Assembly: GCF_000003815.2 (NCBI RefSeq)
Contig: NC_049981.1
Location: 33,024,793 to 33,069,170, forward strand
DNA length: 44,378 nucleotides
Origin: Branchiostoma floridae
Taxonomy: Eukaryota; Chordata; Leptocardii; Amphioxiformes; Branchiostomatidae
Reading direction: 5' to 3'
Program-made: the position numbers and the translations under genes
Notes under the pieces: model-generated
Database searches by the model: none
What the model saw: only the letters and a program-made list of their open reading frames with translations
Told to the model about the DNA's origin: nothing
In this document: positions 22,300-33,843 of the stretch, piece after piece
How positions within the stretch are numbered: position 1 is the first letter of the stretch
Layout of the letters: every line of letters begins with the position of its first letter

Positions 22300-24530
22300 G
22301 ACAAGAATAAAACGGCATCTGACGTAAAAAGGTCGTCTGCTGGACAAGTTCATCAACACGTGACAAGCCGGCCTAAGTGGTTGATGTAAATTATGACTGA
22401 AAATTTAAAGAACTAACGTCTTTTCATTATCAGAATGCCACGATATTCACCTTTATAGCATTTCCGACACGTGTTTTTAGCGTGTTTCTAAGCAAAACCT
22501 TACCCGGGACGACCAAAAGGCAACTAACAATGGTGGGAAAACATTGCTTAGCATATTACTATCATGTACTTGTAACGGAAAAGGGCAAAATACGTAGTCA
22601 TTGTGTCTTTAAAGAAAACTGTGGCCCGCTGCTTATGTGCGACAGCAATTTGCCCCTTTAACGAGGAATGGGCGCATATCGAACGAATAGAACCCCCTGT
22701 TCTATTTCGAATACCTCGGTCAAAAACAGCCCTAATGACAGGAATGGCCAATGAAACATGCTATGCCTTCTTTGCTGAACATTACCCCGACGGAATACAG
22801 TTGTCTCTTGTTTAGTGAGGGAGAGCCACTGTATAGCATTAGCCATTACATTGTTGGTGGGCAGGATGCACGTGAAAAGTAGGGTACGTATAACAGACGG
22901 GGCTCTGCTCTAGCGGATTTTGTAGTAGACCCTATATGTTGTACAATATCCCTCTCCGCTAGTGCCCGAGCTGCTTTCTTCTTAATTACTCCCGGGCATG
23001 TATACAACTGTCATGCATTCAACAAATGCAGTGGAAAACCTGTCACAGATACAATAATGCATCTATACACGTGCATCGACCGCATATCAGAAACCGGGCA
23101 CGTCTAAATCTGCAAACCAACAAGGTAATGCTACGGAGTGCCTCCCTTTCACTTTGAATGAAATCTGACGGTCTTTGCTACTGGAACTATTTCCGCCCCT
23201 CCTCTAACGACTGTACGACTGTAGTGGATTTAGCCTTCAACATGACCCGTTCTGAGAGGATTTCAGGCCCCCAAAGGTATTATGAACTAAATTGTTGGGG
23301 CGGCCATTTCTATCCTACTCGCGCCGAACAAGTGACCGTAGGTAACAAACTCTGTGACGTAATAATGGTTTGTTAATGATGAGGTTGGTGTGTACAGTGT
23401 TTGCTCTTCACATATACAATGGTTTTGGTTATAATTCAGATTTTGATATGGTTTTTACCAGCTGGTCGACAGCTGTTGACAGATTCCGAGCGAAACATAC
23501 TCAACCTATGTCGTATACAACGCACACGCACACTCTCCTCCAAGTCCTACAAATATAAGGTACACAAATTATTTCCTAAAGTTTGAGTTCCCACTGACAA
23601 TGGCTTAATTCTGTGTATATGCCAAATATATAATTTCCATTCATGAACACTACCCTTCAATCCCTGGTGCAAAATATAATTTCCCTCCAAGATCATACCC
23701 CTTCTGTCCCTGCTATTTCCCTCTACTTTCGGTGTTCCGGTCACAAAAGACAAGTTCCTACCCGACAGATTAAGAGCATGGCCACCCCATCTATATAGTA
23801 GTGAATCGCATACAGGACACATCACATCAGCTAATACAAAAAACATACTTAAAAGCTACGATACCTATCACTGCCAAATTTAAAACACAGCTAAGTCAGC
23901 GTCTCAATCGAACGACACAAATGAAAGAACAACACAGCTTCACAATGGATAGTTGAGACGCACACCACGTTAAAAAGTGGATCAATCACAGCTGTGGAAG
24001 TAACCCCATATCTGCTTCTAGATAAGTATTGCCAAACCCAAGCGTCTATAAGCCAGCTGGTCTACAATACCAGGGAAATAGGGGTGACATCAAATTATTA
24101 CATCGATAATGAAAACAGCTACCGCAAAAAAAGGTTCCCAAGGATCAAACACGTTCTAACCATAAAATGCATATGACTATCAACCGCACAAAATGTTAAC
24201 AGTATGCTATGTGAAACCAACCTCAATATTGGAAACGCAAAGCCCGAACGAGATGGCATATTCCGACGAGGACAACATCTGCTTGACGGTATCAAATTAC
24301 TACAAGGCTTAAGGCACAATCATGAGGAAGACCTGAACCACTATACTTGACGGCGTAGGGGTAAAAACTGAAATTATTACATCCATAATAAAAACAGCTA
24401 CGGCGAAAAAAAAGTGCATCATTTCCCAACCGAGTACAGACGATATGCCAATCCACGTGCGATTGCGACATACAGAACATAGAGATATAGGTACTAGGTG
24501 CGAACACTCAACGCACAAAGTGATTTCAAT
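22300..24530. other. Intron sequence with no recognised gene
   Basis: Intron between SRCR3 and SRCR4. A segment at 22690-22718 is inverted relative to 18271-18300 (GACCGAGGTGTTCGAAATAG). Segments 24086-24180 and 24360-24500 share the ACATC...AAAACAGCTACCGC motif with 28970-29130, so a dispersed repeat family is present. No exon is supported. Confidence 0.5.
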
Positions 24531-24568
24531 ACTCTGTTACTGGAGGTTACCCTCCAGTGTCACAGAGT
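24531..24568. repeat. Short strong hairpin
   Basis: ACTCTGT, ACTGGAGG, a 4-base loop TTAC, CCTCCAGT, CACAGAGT: an almost perfect 17-bp stem. It lies next to the boundary of the SRCR3 duplication block. Confidence 0.8.
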
Positions 24569-24942
24569 AACAAGGGACTGGAATTATGGTGTTCGACTGG
24601 ACCGGTCCATTCTTATTATAATTAGTTGATAAATGGAATGAAGAATGTTTTATATTGTGTACCATGTCACATCCACTGTAGAACAGCATAATGTTTGCAA
24701 ACTCATGATGCCATAAAGGTAAACTGAGGTGAGATATGAAATGCAGTTGTAATTGGTCAAATTGAGGTCTAAAAGAGGCGTGGGCCTTTCAGGTCTCCAA
24801 TGTGATCAAGTATAATTGCGTTTCATACTGGAACACTTTTGTTGTGTTTTCACGTATTTCATTCATGTTAAGCCAAATCGAATCTGAAAAAAAAAGAAGA
24901 GAGAATCTGTTTCTACTAATAGTGGTGCACAAAATAACTTAC

Positions 24943-25254
24943 TGGTGCAGACCGCTCCAGCATCGTAACCATGTCCGCACCAACTTGGGTTGTTGTACCA
25001 CCCCCTGTGGCTGCAGTCTGGCAGTCTTGACTCAGTCCCGCTGCAGGCCACATTGCTCAGCCAGACCCGTCCGGTCCCCCGCCCGAAGGAGTTTTGTGTG
25101 GCCTTCAGAGCAGCAGCAAACCCCAGCTGACGGCACGCCACGTCCGCATTGGAATGACCCCATCCAAAGCCACAGACCGTCCCCCATTCTCCGTCATGGT
25201 AAACCTCCACCCTTCCCTCGTGGTCATGAGATCCGCCAGCCAGCCGGACACGGA
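24943..25254 (-). CDS. SRCR domain 3 exon
   Basis: Single exon, 312 bases, phase 1 to phase 1, acceptor CTATATTCAG, donor A/GTAAGT. It begins [20 protein letters not shown] and ends GYDAGAVC with six Cys. The acidic pair is lost (VCGFGW), unlike SRCR1, 2, 4 and 6. It is a duplicate of SRCR5 with matching introns on both sides. Confidence 0.92.
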
Positions 25255-25570
25255 CTGAATATAGACCACATGGCATGTGTATGAACAAGATGTACAGGAT
25301 ATGTGGGAACTAATGTAAAAGTCTGAAGCGGAATATACGTCTTCATGAAACCCGTTTCTGTGTACAGGACAACTACATTGAACAAACATTTGACAAATCT
25401 TAATAACAACTTTATGTTGTGTTATTTAGAATACGATGTATTAGTAACTCTGCATTCCATTAATTTAAAAAATGCCATAACGTATTTGAGAAAAAGAACA
25501 ACATTTCAATCGCGTCATAAATAAAAATAAATACTTTTACAATTACAATTGCTTCCTTTAATTTTCCTCC

Positions 25571-26763
25571 AACAGTGACTGTTTTAAAGGTACTACTGAG
25601 TAAGTACCTTCATATTTTCGATGTCTAACAGCACATTTTTGTTACGGAGAATGGCCTAGTCTCGAGACTTACGAGACTACACCAGGCTTGCGTAGATCAT
25701 CTGCCCCCTCCCCCGCCTCCTTGTGGAGAAGGGGTATGTAGGACTTGTGGAGCTCCCAACCCTCTTTGCGGTTCAGCTTCGCCCCCTCCAGCTGTATGTG
25801 GACAGCCTCCTTAATCTTTCTGTGGGCCTTGCGTGCCTAGTCCACATACAGCTAGAGGGGGCGAAGCTGAACCGAGATGAGCTTGGTAGTCACTATGTGA
25901 CGTGACTGGAGGTGGTGTTGGCTTAGCGCTCATTTACTATCCAGACGGTCTAAGGACTTTTAAGGTTTAGACATTAGAAATCCCTCAAATGATTGTAAAA
26001 GCGTCGAATGAATGTAAGAACCTTATCTCATACTCCAGTATTAGTTAGATAAGCCTTAAGTTAAGCTATAGAACTGTAGTTATGTAGATGCCATACTTTG
26101 TACCTCGTACAATTGTTGTGCAATAAAGTTATCTATAGTGTTCCATGGTCTGTTCCCCTAAAGATCTCTCCGTCTCACCTACATACACCTACATACACCT
26201 CACCACACTCTTCACAAGCAGATTTGTAGATAACTTTCAGATTAAGGGGTCTTTTGGTCTCACAAGAGCATTCCGCAGAGCGTAGACTGGCTTAAAGGCT
26301 AACGTTAGGTTTGGCAAACGCGCATTTTGATCGTTCTGTAATGGCTAATGCCTTTCGTGTAAGGGGAGTACTGCATAACTCGCGGTGGGTGGGGTGCCCT
26401 ATCTTTCGTGTGACTGTCCTTATACCCCTGTTACTGTTGTTGTCCCCCTTACTCAGGGCCCATTTTGGGTACTAGCCACATTTCCACAGAGCGAAGAGAG
26501 CTGGAGGGGGCGAAGCTGAGCCGCAAAGAGGGTTGGGAGCTCCCCAAGTCATACTTACCCCTTCTCCGCAAGGAGGCGGGGGAGTGGGCAGATGATCTAT
26601 GCAAGGGTTAACAAACATCTCTCTTCACAATTCAGTAACGTAACCCAAAACGCTTGAGTGGCTCCACGAGCCTTGTTTTGCGGTGACCTCTAAGTAAATA
26701 AAAAAAAAAAGCCGTCTGGACTAGTCTCGTGTTCTTTAAAACAGTCACCGTTGGAAGAAAATT
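25571..26763. mobile_element. 1.2-kb TIR element of the window-end MITE family
   Basis: The ends AATTTTCCTCCAACAGTGAC and its inverse (to 26763) form terminal inverted repeats of about 28 bases. Inside, 25688-25790 and 26495-26609 are a second inverted pair (GAGGGGGCGAAGCTGA, GAGGCGGGGGAG), and part of it is inverted again at 25845-25875. The left 100 bases match 44246-44330 at the window end, including CATATTTTCGATG and CCTAGTCTCG. No protein is recognised. Confidence 0.75.
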
Positions 26764-26954
26764 TATAGAAACTGTATATATACGTAATTATTGAACCTCT
26801 TCAACGATAATTTGCTTCGCATTGATCCTCGAACCATCCGGAGAGAGGCAGCCCTGTTATTAGGCCTACCTTATGAAACATTGTATCTACAAACCATAAA
26901 TCTGATGAAGGTGACAAAAAATCCGTCCGACGCCAAAGATTGTTTGCCACTTAC

Positions 26955-27269
26955 GATTGCAGACGACTCCAGCGTCTTCTCCATGTGTACAGTCATGGTG
27001 CCCCCATCCCCTGTGGCTGCAGTTGTGCACACTTGACTCACTCCCGCTGCAGGCGACTTCCTCCAGCCAGATCGGCCCCGTTCCCTGACCGAACGAGGCT
27101 TCAGTTGTGGTCTGCACAGCACCAGCATCAGGGAACCCCAGCTGACGACACGCCACCTCAGCGTCGCTCAGGCCCCAGCCGTCATCACAGATCGTCCCCC
27201 ACTGTCCGTTATAGAAGACTTCTACTCTGCCATCGTGGTCGTTCAATCCGCCTGCTAGCCGGATATTCC
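26955..27269 (-). CDS. SRCR domain 2 exon
   Basis: Single exon, 315 bases, phase 1 to phase 1, acceptor CACATGTACAG, donor C/GTAAGT. It begins IRLAGGLNDHDGRVEVFYNG and keeps ICDDGWG and GEDAGVVC, with six Cys. A short Thr insertion (VQTTTEASFG) distinguishes it. The acidic pair is intact, so metal-dependent ligand binding as in other SRCR domains is possible. Confidence 0.92.
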
Positions 27270-27876
27270 CTGTACATGTGAAGGCGCAAATCATATGGAT
27301 TTGATTGTGTTATTGGTTATGTTTATCGGGCAATATAAGGTCTCATCTGACAGAAATGTTTGCATAGGTAAAGTTCCATTTTATTTTCATCTTGTTCTTA
27401 TCAGATTGGTTCAGCAAAAAAAAACAGTTTTCACCCTTGTTGTACTGAAATGCCGTCCTATTAGTAACGGTCAAATTGTTTGCGAAGATAAATTCGGTAA
27501 CATAAATGACTTCTGGGTGGGTCAAAGTGCGAAACACAATAATATCTAATGTATTATGTTTACAGTCATTTAATACACTGACTCTGGTAAATGGATTCGT
27601 TCCAGTCCTCGATTATGAGGTCAAAAGGCCTTGATCACAAAACCCTTGGACGAAAAGAAAGACGAAAATGTTCAGGGGCATAGTCATTAGCTTCGCCCAA
27701 AAGGTTATTTTTTAGTTATGCAATAGTGAAGTGGCTGTATTGTGGGTCTGTATGTTGAAAAAAGTTGATATAAATCGAGATGTCTAGTATTTGAGAAGCG
27801 GTCGCAGAAACGAAGGTCAAGTCTGGAAATGGTCTACCTGGTATCTTCCGTCGGCGGTACTGCGGCGGGTTGTGTG

Positions 27877-28689
27877 TTTATACCCGCCTCACAATAGGCG
27901 CGATTCGATCGGAAGACTAGTTTACGAGCTCTAAATGACATTTTCGTGAGTAAGACGTCCGGTGTTCTCACGATCATCTTGCGATTTTTAGGGATCGCCG
28001 GCAATTTTCAGGAGTCTTACGACGGTCGCGGTGCAGGGAAACATGTTCTTAACATAAGCGACTAGTCGCAGGAGATCTCCGAGATCGCAGAGCTCGTTAC
28101 CGAGTCTCAGATCGTGCGTGCAAATCGTGCGTACCTCGCAAGGGTATCGGTCAATAGTCTTGCGTCAATCCAACGATTGGCGAGCACAGACATAGTTATT
28201 AATCATCGAACGCAAATCGGATGGCGAACGCCCGTTAGTCGGGCGACGTTCGGGCGACGTTCACCCGACTTCCGCTTGTTTACAAATATTGCATTTCTGG
28301 GAATGTGAGGGTAATTCTAACATTGTGGCCTCTGTGGCAGTATGTAGGCTGGCTTTGTGACACACTTTCCTTTCTTGTGTCATTTCTATTATGCCCGCGC
28401 ATTCCATTCATTGGTTAAAAAGATTCCGACAACAAAATAAGCAACATTTATTGATCTCTTGTCTTTTTTGAGGAACGTTTTGTGTTCCCTTGTCCGCGTG
28501 CAAGAGGTCATGGGAGGTTCATTATCATAGATTTATTCACCGTCGATCGCACGAGGCTCGCTTATATGTGAGGGGAACAGATTTGGGGCGAAAAATACGC
28601 AAGACCATCTTAAGATCTTAAAATCAGCCGACCTTCCTGCGATCGCGAAGTACGTCCGAAGATCGTATATAATGTGAGGCGGGTATTAC
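27877..28689. mobile_element. ~0.8-kb TIR element (CCCGCCTCACA ends)
   Basis: The left end TACCCGCCTCACAAT and the right end, inverted, ATGTGAGGCGGGTA bracket the segment. Further inverted similarity lies inside, with CGATCGGAAGA facing CGAAGATCGTAT. It contains many CGATC/GATCG words and a direct pair GGGCGACGTTC at 28236-28260. No coding capacity. It lies in the intron between SRCR1 and SRCR2. Confidence 0.65.
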
Positions 28690-29313
28690 GGACAACATAA
28701 CTTGAGAAGCTGGTTCTGCATGGTATTTGGTGGATGAACTGGGGTTCGATAACGGGCCTCCTGCGATTTACGGGCTAGTTACGATACTGCAGCCGGGCTT
28801 CAAAGCTAGGCTTCCAGTTTCTGCAACTGCAAGGTTCCTTATATGGATAGGTCTTGGGGCAGGATTAAGTGGTGCGAGTTTGGTGCCCTATTGACTTGAT
28901 TGGAACTGCAGTGAGTGTTTTTTTTTCATGAGATTCCAACACGAACAAGACCACAGATATAGCGGTAATGTATGAATTTCTATTACATCGTTTATAAAAA
29001 CAGCTACCGCGAAAAAACGTGCGTCATGATCATCGCGCGGGTGCATGCAGAAGACATGCCAAACAACATACTCATGCGGCAAAGGAAACATACAGATACA
29101 GATGCGAACGCGCGTGTCATAGACATGGAATTTACCAACACAGATGAGCTTTCGTTCGGATATCATATATTATGTTAGTTGGCAAACTAATAATTCATGC
29201 TGATGCGGACCTTATTTGCATAATCACCAAGGAAAAAGTTATATAATGCGTCAGTCCAAAAGATTAACATCATTTAGCGAAGGTATGAGGTCTTGGAACT
29301 TTATAAAGCTTAC

Positions 29314-29625
29314 GTTTACAGACGACTCCGGCATCTTCCTCATGTCCACAGTTATGGCTGCCCCATCCGCCATGGCTGCAGTTCTGCAGACGTGACTCAC
29401 TCCCGCTGCACTGAACATCATCCAGCCAGATCTGCCCGGAGCCCTGCCCGAAGGAAGCTTCAGTTTTCGCCTTCTCAGCACCAGGGAACCCCAGCTGACG
29501 GCACACCACCTCGGCGTCCTCCTGTCCCCATACATCGTCACAGACCGTCCCCCATTGTCCTTCGCTGAAAACCTCCACCCGTCCCTCGTGGTCACCAGAT
29601 CCACCAACCAGTCGGATATCTGACA
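29314..29625 (-). CDS. SRCR domain 1 exon
   Basis: Single exon, 312 bases, phase 1 to phase 1, acceptor TTTGGTCAATAG, donor C/GTAAGC. It begins IRLVGGSGDHEGRVEVFSEG and keeps VCDDVWG and HEEDAGVVC with six Cys. It is the first SRCR after the vWA domain, joined by the 33-nt Pro linker exon. The acidic pair is intact. Confidence 0.93.
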
Positions 29626-29775
29626 CTATTGACCAAACAACAATAACTTAGTCCCATGTTCTTAAATGACTAATGAAACACTAAAAATTTTACCAGGGCA
29701 ATATTTGGGAAGGAGATGGTGACAGCACTGTATATGAAAAATTAGAAGAACCCTCATGAGAAGCAAAACTCTCAC

Positions 29776-29808
29776 CAATGGGTGGTCTTGGGGTCACTGG
29801 TCCGTTGC
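29776..29808 (-). CDS. 33-nt Pro-rich linker exon
   Basis: Acceptor TTCTTCTTCTGCAG and donor G/GTGAGA bracket 33 bases in phase 1 to phase 1, coding NGPVTPRPPI. The phases fit exactly between the vWA C-terminal exon and SRCR1, so it acts as a short hinge. Too short for any domain. Confidence 0.65.
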
Positions 29809-29980
29809 CTGCAGAAGAAGAACATAAGCATTATTCTTGTGACTTAGGTGTGAATGATATCTACGGGACATGCTATGATAAACTACCCAACCTTCCATGA
29901 AAACAAGATAAGGCTACCAGAAGGGTACGAATCCACAATCATCAAGGTGACCGTTTCCACTTTCAAGAAATTTCACTTAC

Positions 29981-30203
29981 CGACACTACAGATGACTCGA
30001 ACAATCTTGTTAATAATTGCGATGGAATTATAGTTAGGATGCTCAAACACATGGCCTGGATTGTTGCTGGTGATCTGCAGTTGTTCTGAGCTGAAACTTC
30101 TGCCCTGACCGATGGCGAACACGGCCACCTGGTCGGCGGCCAGAGCCTGTGCAGCCGCTACCACGCTGTCAGAGGAGCGGTCATTTGTTATGACTATCAT
30201 TAC
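29981..30203 (-). CDS. vWA domain, third exon
   Basis: Acceptor ACTTTGCAG, donor G/GTAAGT, phase 0 to phase 1, 223 bases. It codes VMIVITNDRSSDSVV, AQALAADQVAVFAIGQG and a tail ending in a Cys, which are the beta-4 to alpha-6 parts of a von Willebrand A domain. The usual TDG of the metal site reads TND. The terminal VICSV supplies the Cys that closes many vWA domains. Confidence 0.9.
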
Positions 30204-30383
30204 CTGCAAAGTAAAACGTTAACGTTACCTCTTCACCTTCTACGTTGGCACGTTATGTGTGAATGTCAAAGTCGTGCGAAATTCATTGACTTTACAAACA
30301 CTACTATTGCCCTATTATTTTGGTAATTTTGCTACTATTGATGTCCAAATGCTTCATCTAGAGCTAAGATATCTGACACCCAC

Positions 30384-30534
30384 CCTAGGAACAGGTGCAG
30401 GTCTCCAAGCAGCAGTTCGACGTGCGAAATCCATCGCAGCTCCGATACGCCTGCCATTGCCCGGATACGGCATGGCGTGTATTGCCTGGACTGTAGATGC
30501 AAGATCACCATAATCTCCCAGCTTGATGTCCAAC
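30384..30534 (-). CDS. vWA domain, second exon
   Basis: Acceptor CAAAATACAG, donor AGG/GTGGGT, phase 2 to phase 0, 151 bases. It codes LDIKLGDYGDLASTVQAI, then NGRRIGAAMDFARRTAAW, matching the middle of a vWA domain. The conserved Thr of the MIDAS loop (normally TNTGxAL) is not kept (NGRRIGAAM). Confidence 0.85.
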
Positions 30535-30920
30535 CTGTATTTTGAAAGGGAATGAACCTTTGAATGGTGCATAACTTGTAGCCCTTCGGTTTTAATCATC
30601 GTGATAACCGATGTCCGTCGTACAAGAGATCTGCTGAACTTTGAGATTGGAGATCAAATTGAATCTGTTCTTAGTAGTTCAGCTGATACAAAATTGGCAG
30701 GGAAAGTTCCTGTTGCAACTTCAGAAATTGTTAGTTTACTGTTTTCACAGCACCCAGTTGTACTCAAAGCTCTTATCTATCTTTCTATGTTGGTGCAAAG
30801 ACAGGTCTTTGGTGATATATAACTAAGTTGATGATACAAATGATATGCGCATTGACCAGGAGAACTTCTGTAAGAAAAGCTTGATATCTGTGGTAGACTT
30901 TTAACTACATTTGTACTCAC

Positions 30921-31071
30921 GAGTCTGGGTTTCCATACTGCATCGCACCGACCCTGGTATCTTTCAAACCAATCGTGAAGGCGTTGACCAAAGCAATTGC
31001 ATTTCGTTTAGCCGAGTAACTAGAGTCCAAGATGAAGAATAAGTCCATCCTCAACCCGCAAGTTTCAGCCA
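30921..31071 (-). CDS. vWA domain, first exon
   Basis: Acceptor TTTTGATAG, donor TC/GTGAGT, phase 1 to phase 2, 151 bases. It codes CGLRMDLFFILDSSYSAK (beta-1 and the MIDAS DxSxS motif) and DTRVGAMQYG. The segment between these is about eight residues shorter than usual, so helix 1 is short. Domains of this kind bind matrix proteins or form multimers. Confidence 0.9.
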
Positions 31072-31278
31072 CTATCAAAAGGCAGAATACATCATGTACA
31101 TACTTATTTACAATCATGTAAGAACGGTCCACCTTTGATGTCTTCAAACCAGTAACGTATGTACACACATTGAAAGCTGAAGAAAACGTACTATCACTAC
31201 ATATTTCCAAAACTGCAATCCTTTAACATACGAGAAACAGTTAACCATGCGTGCAGATAGGGACCCCTTCTTACTCAC

Positions 31279-31414
31279 CAGTCCCGGAGCTTGGTGTCGG
31301 TGTCAGAGCGGAGGGCACGCTGGTTGTGAGAGGCGGGTGTGTGGCTGTTGTCGGTGGCGGGCTGGGATCATCTGTGTTAGGTGGGCTGGCTGTTGGAGGG
31401 GACGAACAGCAACA
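31279..31414 (-). CDS. Pro/Thr/Ser-rich linker exon
   Basis: Acceptor TTCTTTATAG, donor G/GTGAGT, phase 0 to phase 1, 136 bases. Only this frame is open. It opens with three Cys and continues with SSPPTASPPN, PSPPPTTATHPP and LTPTPSSGT, a mucin-like stalk likely to be O-glycosylated. Entry in phase 0 matches the collagen exon and exit in phase 1 matches the first vWA exon, where the split codon gives Val. Confidence 0.75.
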
Positions 31415-31843
31415 CTATAAAGAATGGAATGTGATGGTCATTAACATGGCATGTCAAAAGGATGGGATAGCCAGCTTTCTATCACCCTCAAACACCACGT
31501 ACATCCGCGAGAGTCAACCCTGATTGAGAGGGTGCCCGAGTGGGGTCCTTTTGCCATTAGTGTGGAGTCTCCCTTCAGCAAGGACGAAACACGTTCCGGC
31601 ACAATTTTATACTTAACACAAAGTGGGCACCCTTCAGAATGATATTGAGTTCTCGCAGATAGACGCCCGTATCTACGCAGACTTTCAAGGGTATACTATA
31701 ACTGTAACTAACGGTGGCACCATTCCTGTTCAAACCTTACCTACAGCGCAGACTTCCGGTGAGAAAACACCATCCAACACACAAAGAAGAGTCTTTTACA
31801 TACCTATATATATAGCATATCCTTATTATCATATCGTACTTAC

Positions 31844-32019
31844 CGATGCAGGAGGCCCGGGAGGACCAGGAGGGCCGGGGTCCCCGCGTGAACCGTTCCC
31901 ACCGGGGTCTCCACGGGGTCCGGTCGGACCGGCGGGACCAGGAGGTCCGGTCGGACCGGCGAAGGTGAGACCGTCTCTCCCGTCCCTTCCGGGTTCTCCT
32001 CTCTCACCGGCTAAGCACC
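31844..32019 (-). CDS. Collagen triple-helix exon
   Basis: Acceptor TGTGTCTCTTCAG, donor TCG/GTAAGT, phase 1 to phase 0, 176 bases. After GCLA it codes [13 protein letters not shown], one imperfection (GLTFA), then an unbroken run of Gly-X-Y triplets to [11 protein letters not shown], about 17 triplets in all. A short helix of this type trimerises surface receptors such as MARCO and SR-A and the soluble collectins. The plus strand also reads collagen-like because GGN-CCN codons are self-complementary, but it has no fitting splice sites. Confidence 0.9.
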
Positions 32020-32094
32020 CTGAAGAGACACAGATAAGCACATGCTAAGTAGTATTTTTAGATACTACTCGAGTTTTTTTTTTAGAATACCGCC

Positions 32095-33563
32095 TTAACC
32101 CTATACCCTATTCAGACCGAGGGGGGGGGGGGGGGGCTTTTGAGGCCCGCGCTAACTTCCATGTCCTAAAACGCCCGAACGGCTTATGCTAAAGCCCCCA
32201 AATTTGGGGGGGTTTTCCAAAAAATTGTTGGCAACAATTTTACCAAGTTTGACAAATTTTCCCTTTTTTCCTGGTGCCATGGCAACCCTTTGTTGACAGG
32301 CAGTTTTGCCAAAAAACCCTATTTTTGATTCCAACCATGGATTTTTCCCATTTATTTGCCAAATTACCGCCAATTTGTTACCAAAAAAAAAACTTAAATT
32401 CCTCCGCATATCTTTCAAAAATATGGATGCCAAAATTATGCCAATTTGATGACCCCCCCCGCCCCAAAACCAAAAAGGCGGACCCAATGGCCCGATCAAG
32501 AATAACAAGCTAATTATCCCTTAACATTTGTAACTACCTGGTATTTTTTCATCAAAAACCATCTAAATGAATGAATTTAGTCTATTTCCATTGCCCTTTG
32601 TGATTAATTGTTGCAAAAAAAAGTATTTTTAAAATTCAAGGTGATGGATATAATATGGCGGAGCCCAACTCGTATCTTAGATTTGCATGACGTCATTTTA
32701 TGACGACATATTGACGTCATTGATGTTGCTATTGGCAACGCAAATCGTTTATTTATGTAACCTCTGCATGTAAGGCGTAAGGCTCACTGCTTGAAGTTCC
32801 AGATTCCTTGTTCATTCTGAGGTTTTCGACTGGCTACCACCACGCCGCTCTGAGGCACATGGTAGAGACCTCAGAAACGCTGACAACTTCACTCAGTTTA
32901 CGTGTAGAACGGCTCGTTTTAGGAACACTACGCTCCCATACTGTGTCGACCTTTTAAATTAATGTTAGACTTCAGATGTCACTTTTTAATCTTCCTAATA
33001 GTGCTGTTTTAGATTGAAATGAGATTTTATTACTGATATATATATATATATCTACTATGTGTGTGTAGATCCACACTTTTAAATTGTACAGCTGAGTGCG
33101 AATTGCGATTATTATAATTTGATTATTGCACTTATGCAGGGATTTCCATTATACTCTCTTGTGTACTTAGTACGAGGCAATTTAGTCTCCGGACTACCAG
33201 CTTGTACTTGATTTTGTGTGCGTTCAATAAATAAACCAGTTCTCTCTCTAATAAACATTATTATTCTGTTATCTGCACTTGTTGTTACATTTTTGCAGCA
33301 TAACTTGAAGTTTTCTGATAATACCCATTTTTCATGGGTTTGACCAATGTAATCAAATTGATGACGTCATAATTACGTCATCTTACTTCAACGTACCGTC
33401 AAACTTCACATACTTGTCATATATGTCGAAATCATGTCCTAAAAATTTGGTGGCCCTACGGCACGTCGTTTTAGAGTTATAGGACTTAGAAGTGGAGGGC
33501 CTCAAAAGCACCCCCCCCCCCCGTCCAGGGATGACCAAAAAAGCCCGGTCTGAATAGGGTTAA
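32095..33563 (+). mobile_element. TTAA-flanked piggyBac-like non-autonomous element A
   Basis: It begins TTAACCCTATACCCTATTCAGACC and ends GGTCTGAATAGGGTTAA, giving inverted termini CCCTATTCAGACC inside TTAA sites, the target used by piggyBac transposons. Long G or C runs sit close to both ends (32121-32136, 33511-33523). It contains many GACGTCA words and a GTTGCTATTGGCAAC motif. No transposase is read. It lies in the intron between the linker exon and the collagen exon. Confidence 0.75.
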
Positions 33564-33843
33564 GTCAGAAGTATGTAATATGTCGTTTTCTAGGCTTTTC
33601 TATTAGTAAGCTCTAGCATTCACTAAAGGTTTTCACCAGCAAGAAACAAGTAAAAAGAGAAAATAGATGCATAAAGTATGTTCTGCGTAAGGATGAAGGC
33701 ATTCTAAAGCCGCATGTGACGTAGCAGATGTTAATTAGTGAGTAGATTCAAGGGGCGATAACATTTGTTCTCGCTGACTAATAGTAGAAAACATCGATAT
33801 TCAAGTTTACAATAATTTATAAGTATGAGTGTCATATCCCTAC

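Noticed and set aside
23158-23376. 72-codon frame in the SRCR3-SRCR4 intron
   Set aside because: No motif, homologous copy or splice context. It is within the length expected by chance.
31845-32048. Collagen-like open frame on the plus strand ([12 protein letters not shown]...)
   Set aside because: Gly-Pro-Pro codons are near self-complementary, so the antisense strand also reads collagen-like. The plus strand has unmatched splice sites, while the minus exon has a clean acceptor, donor and phases.
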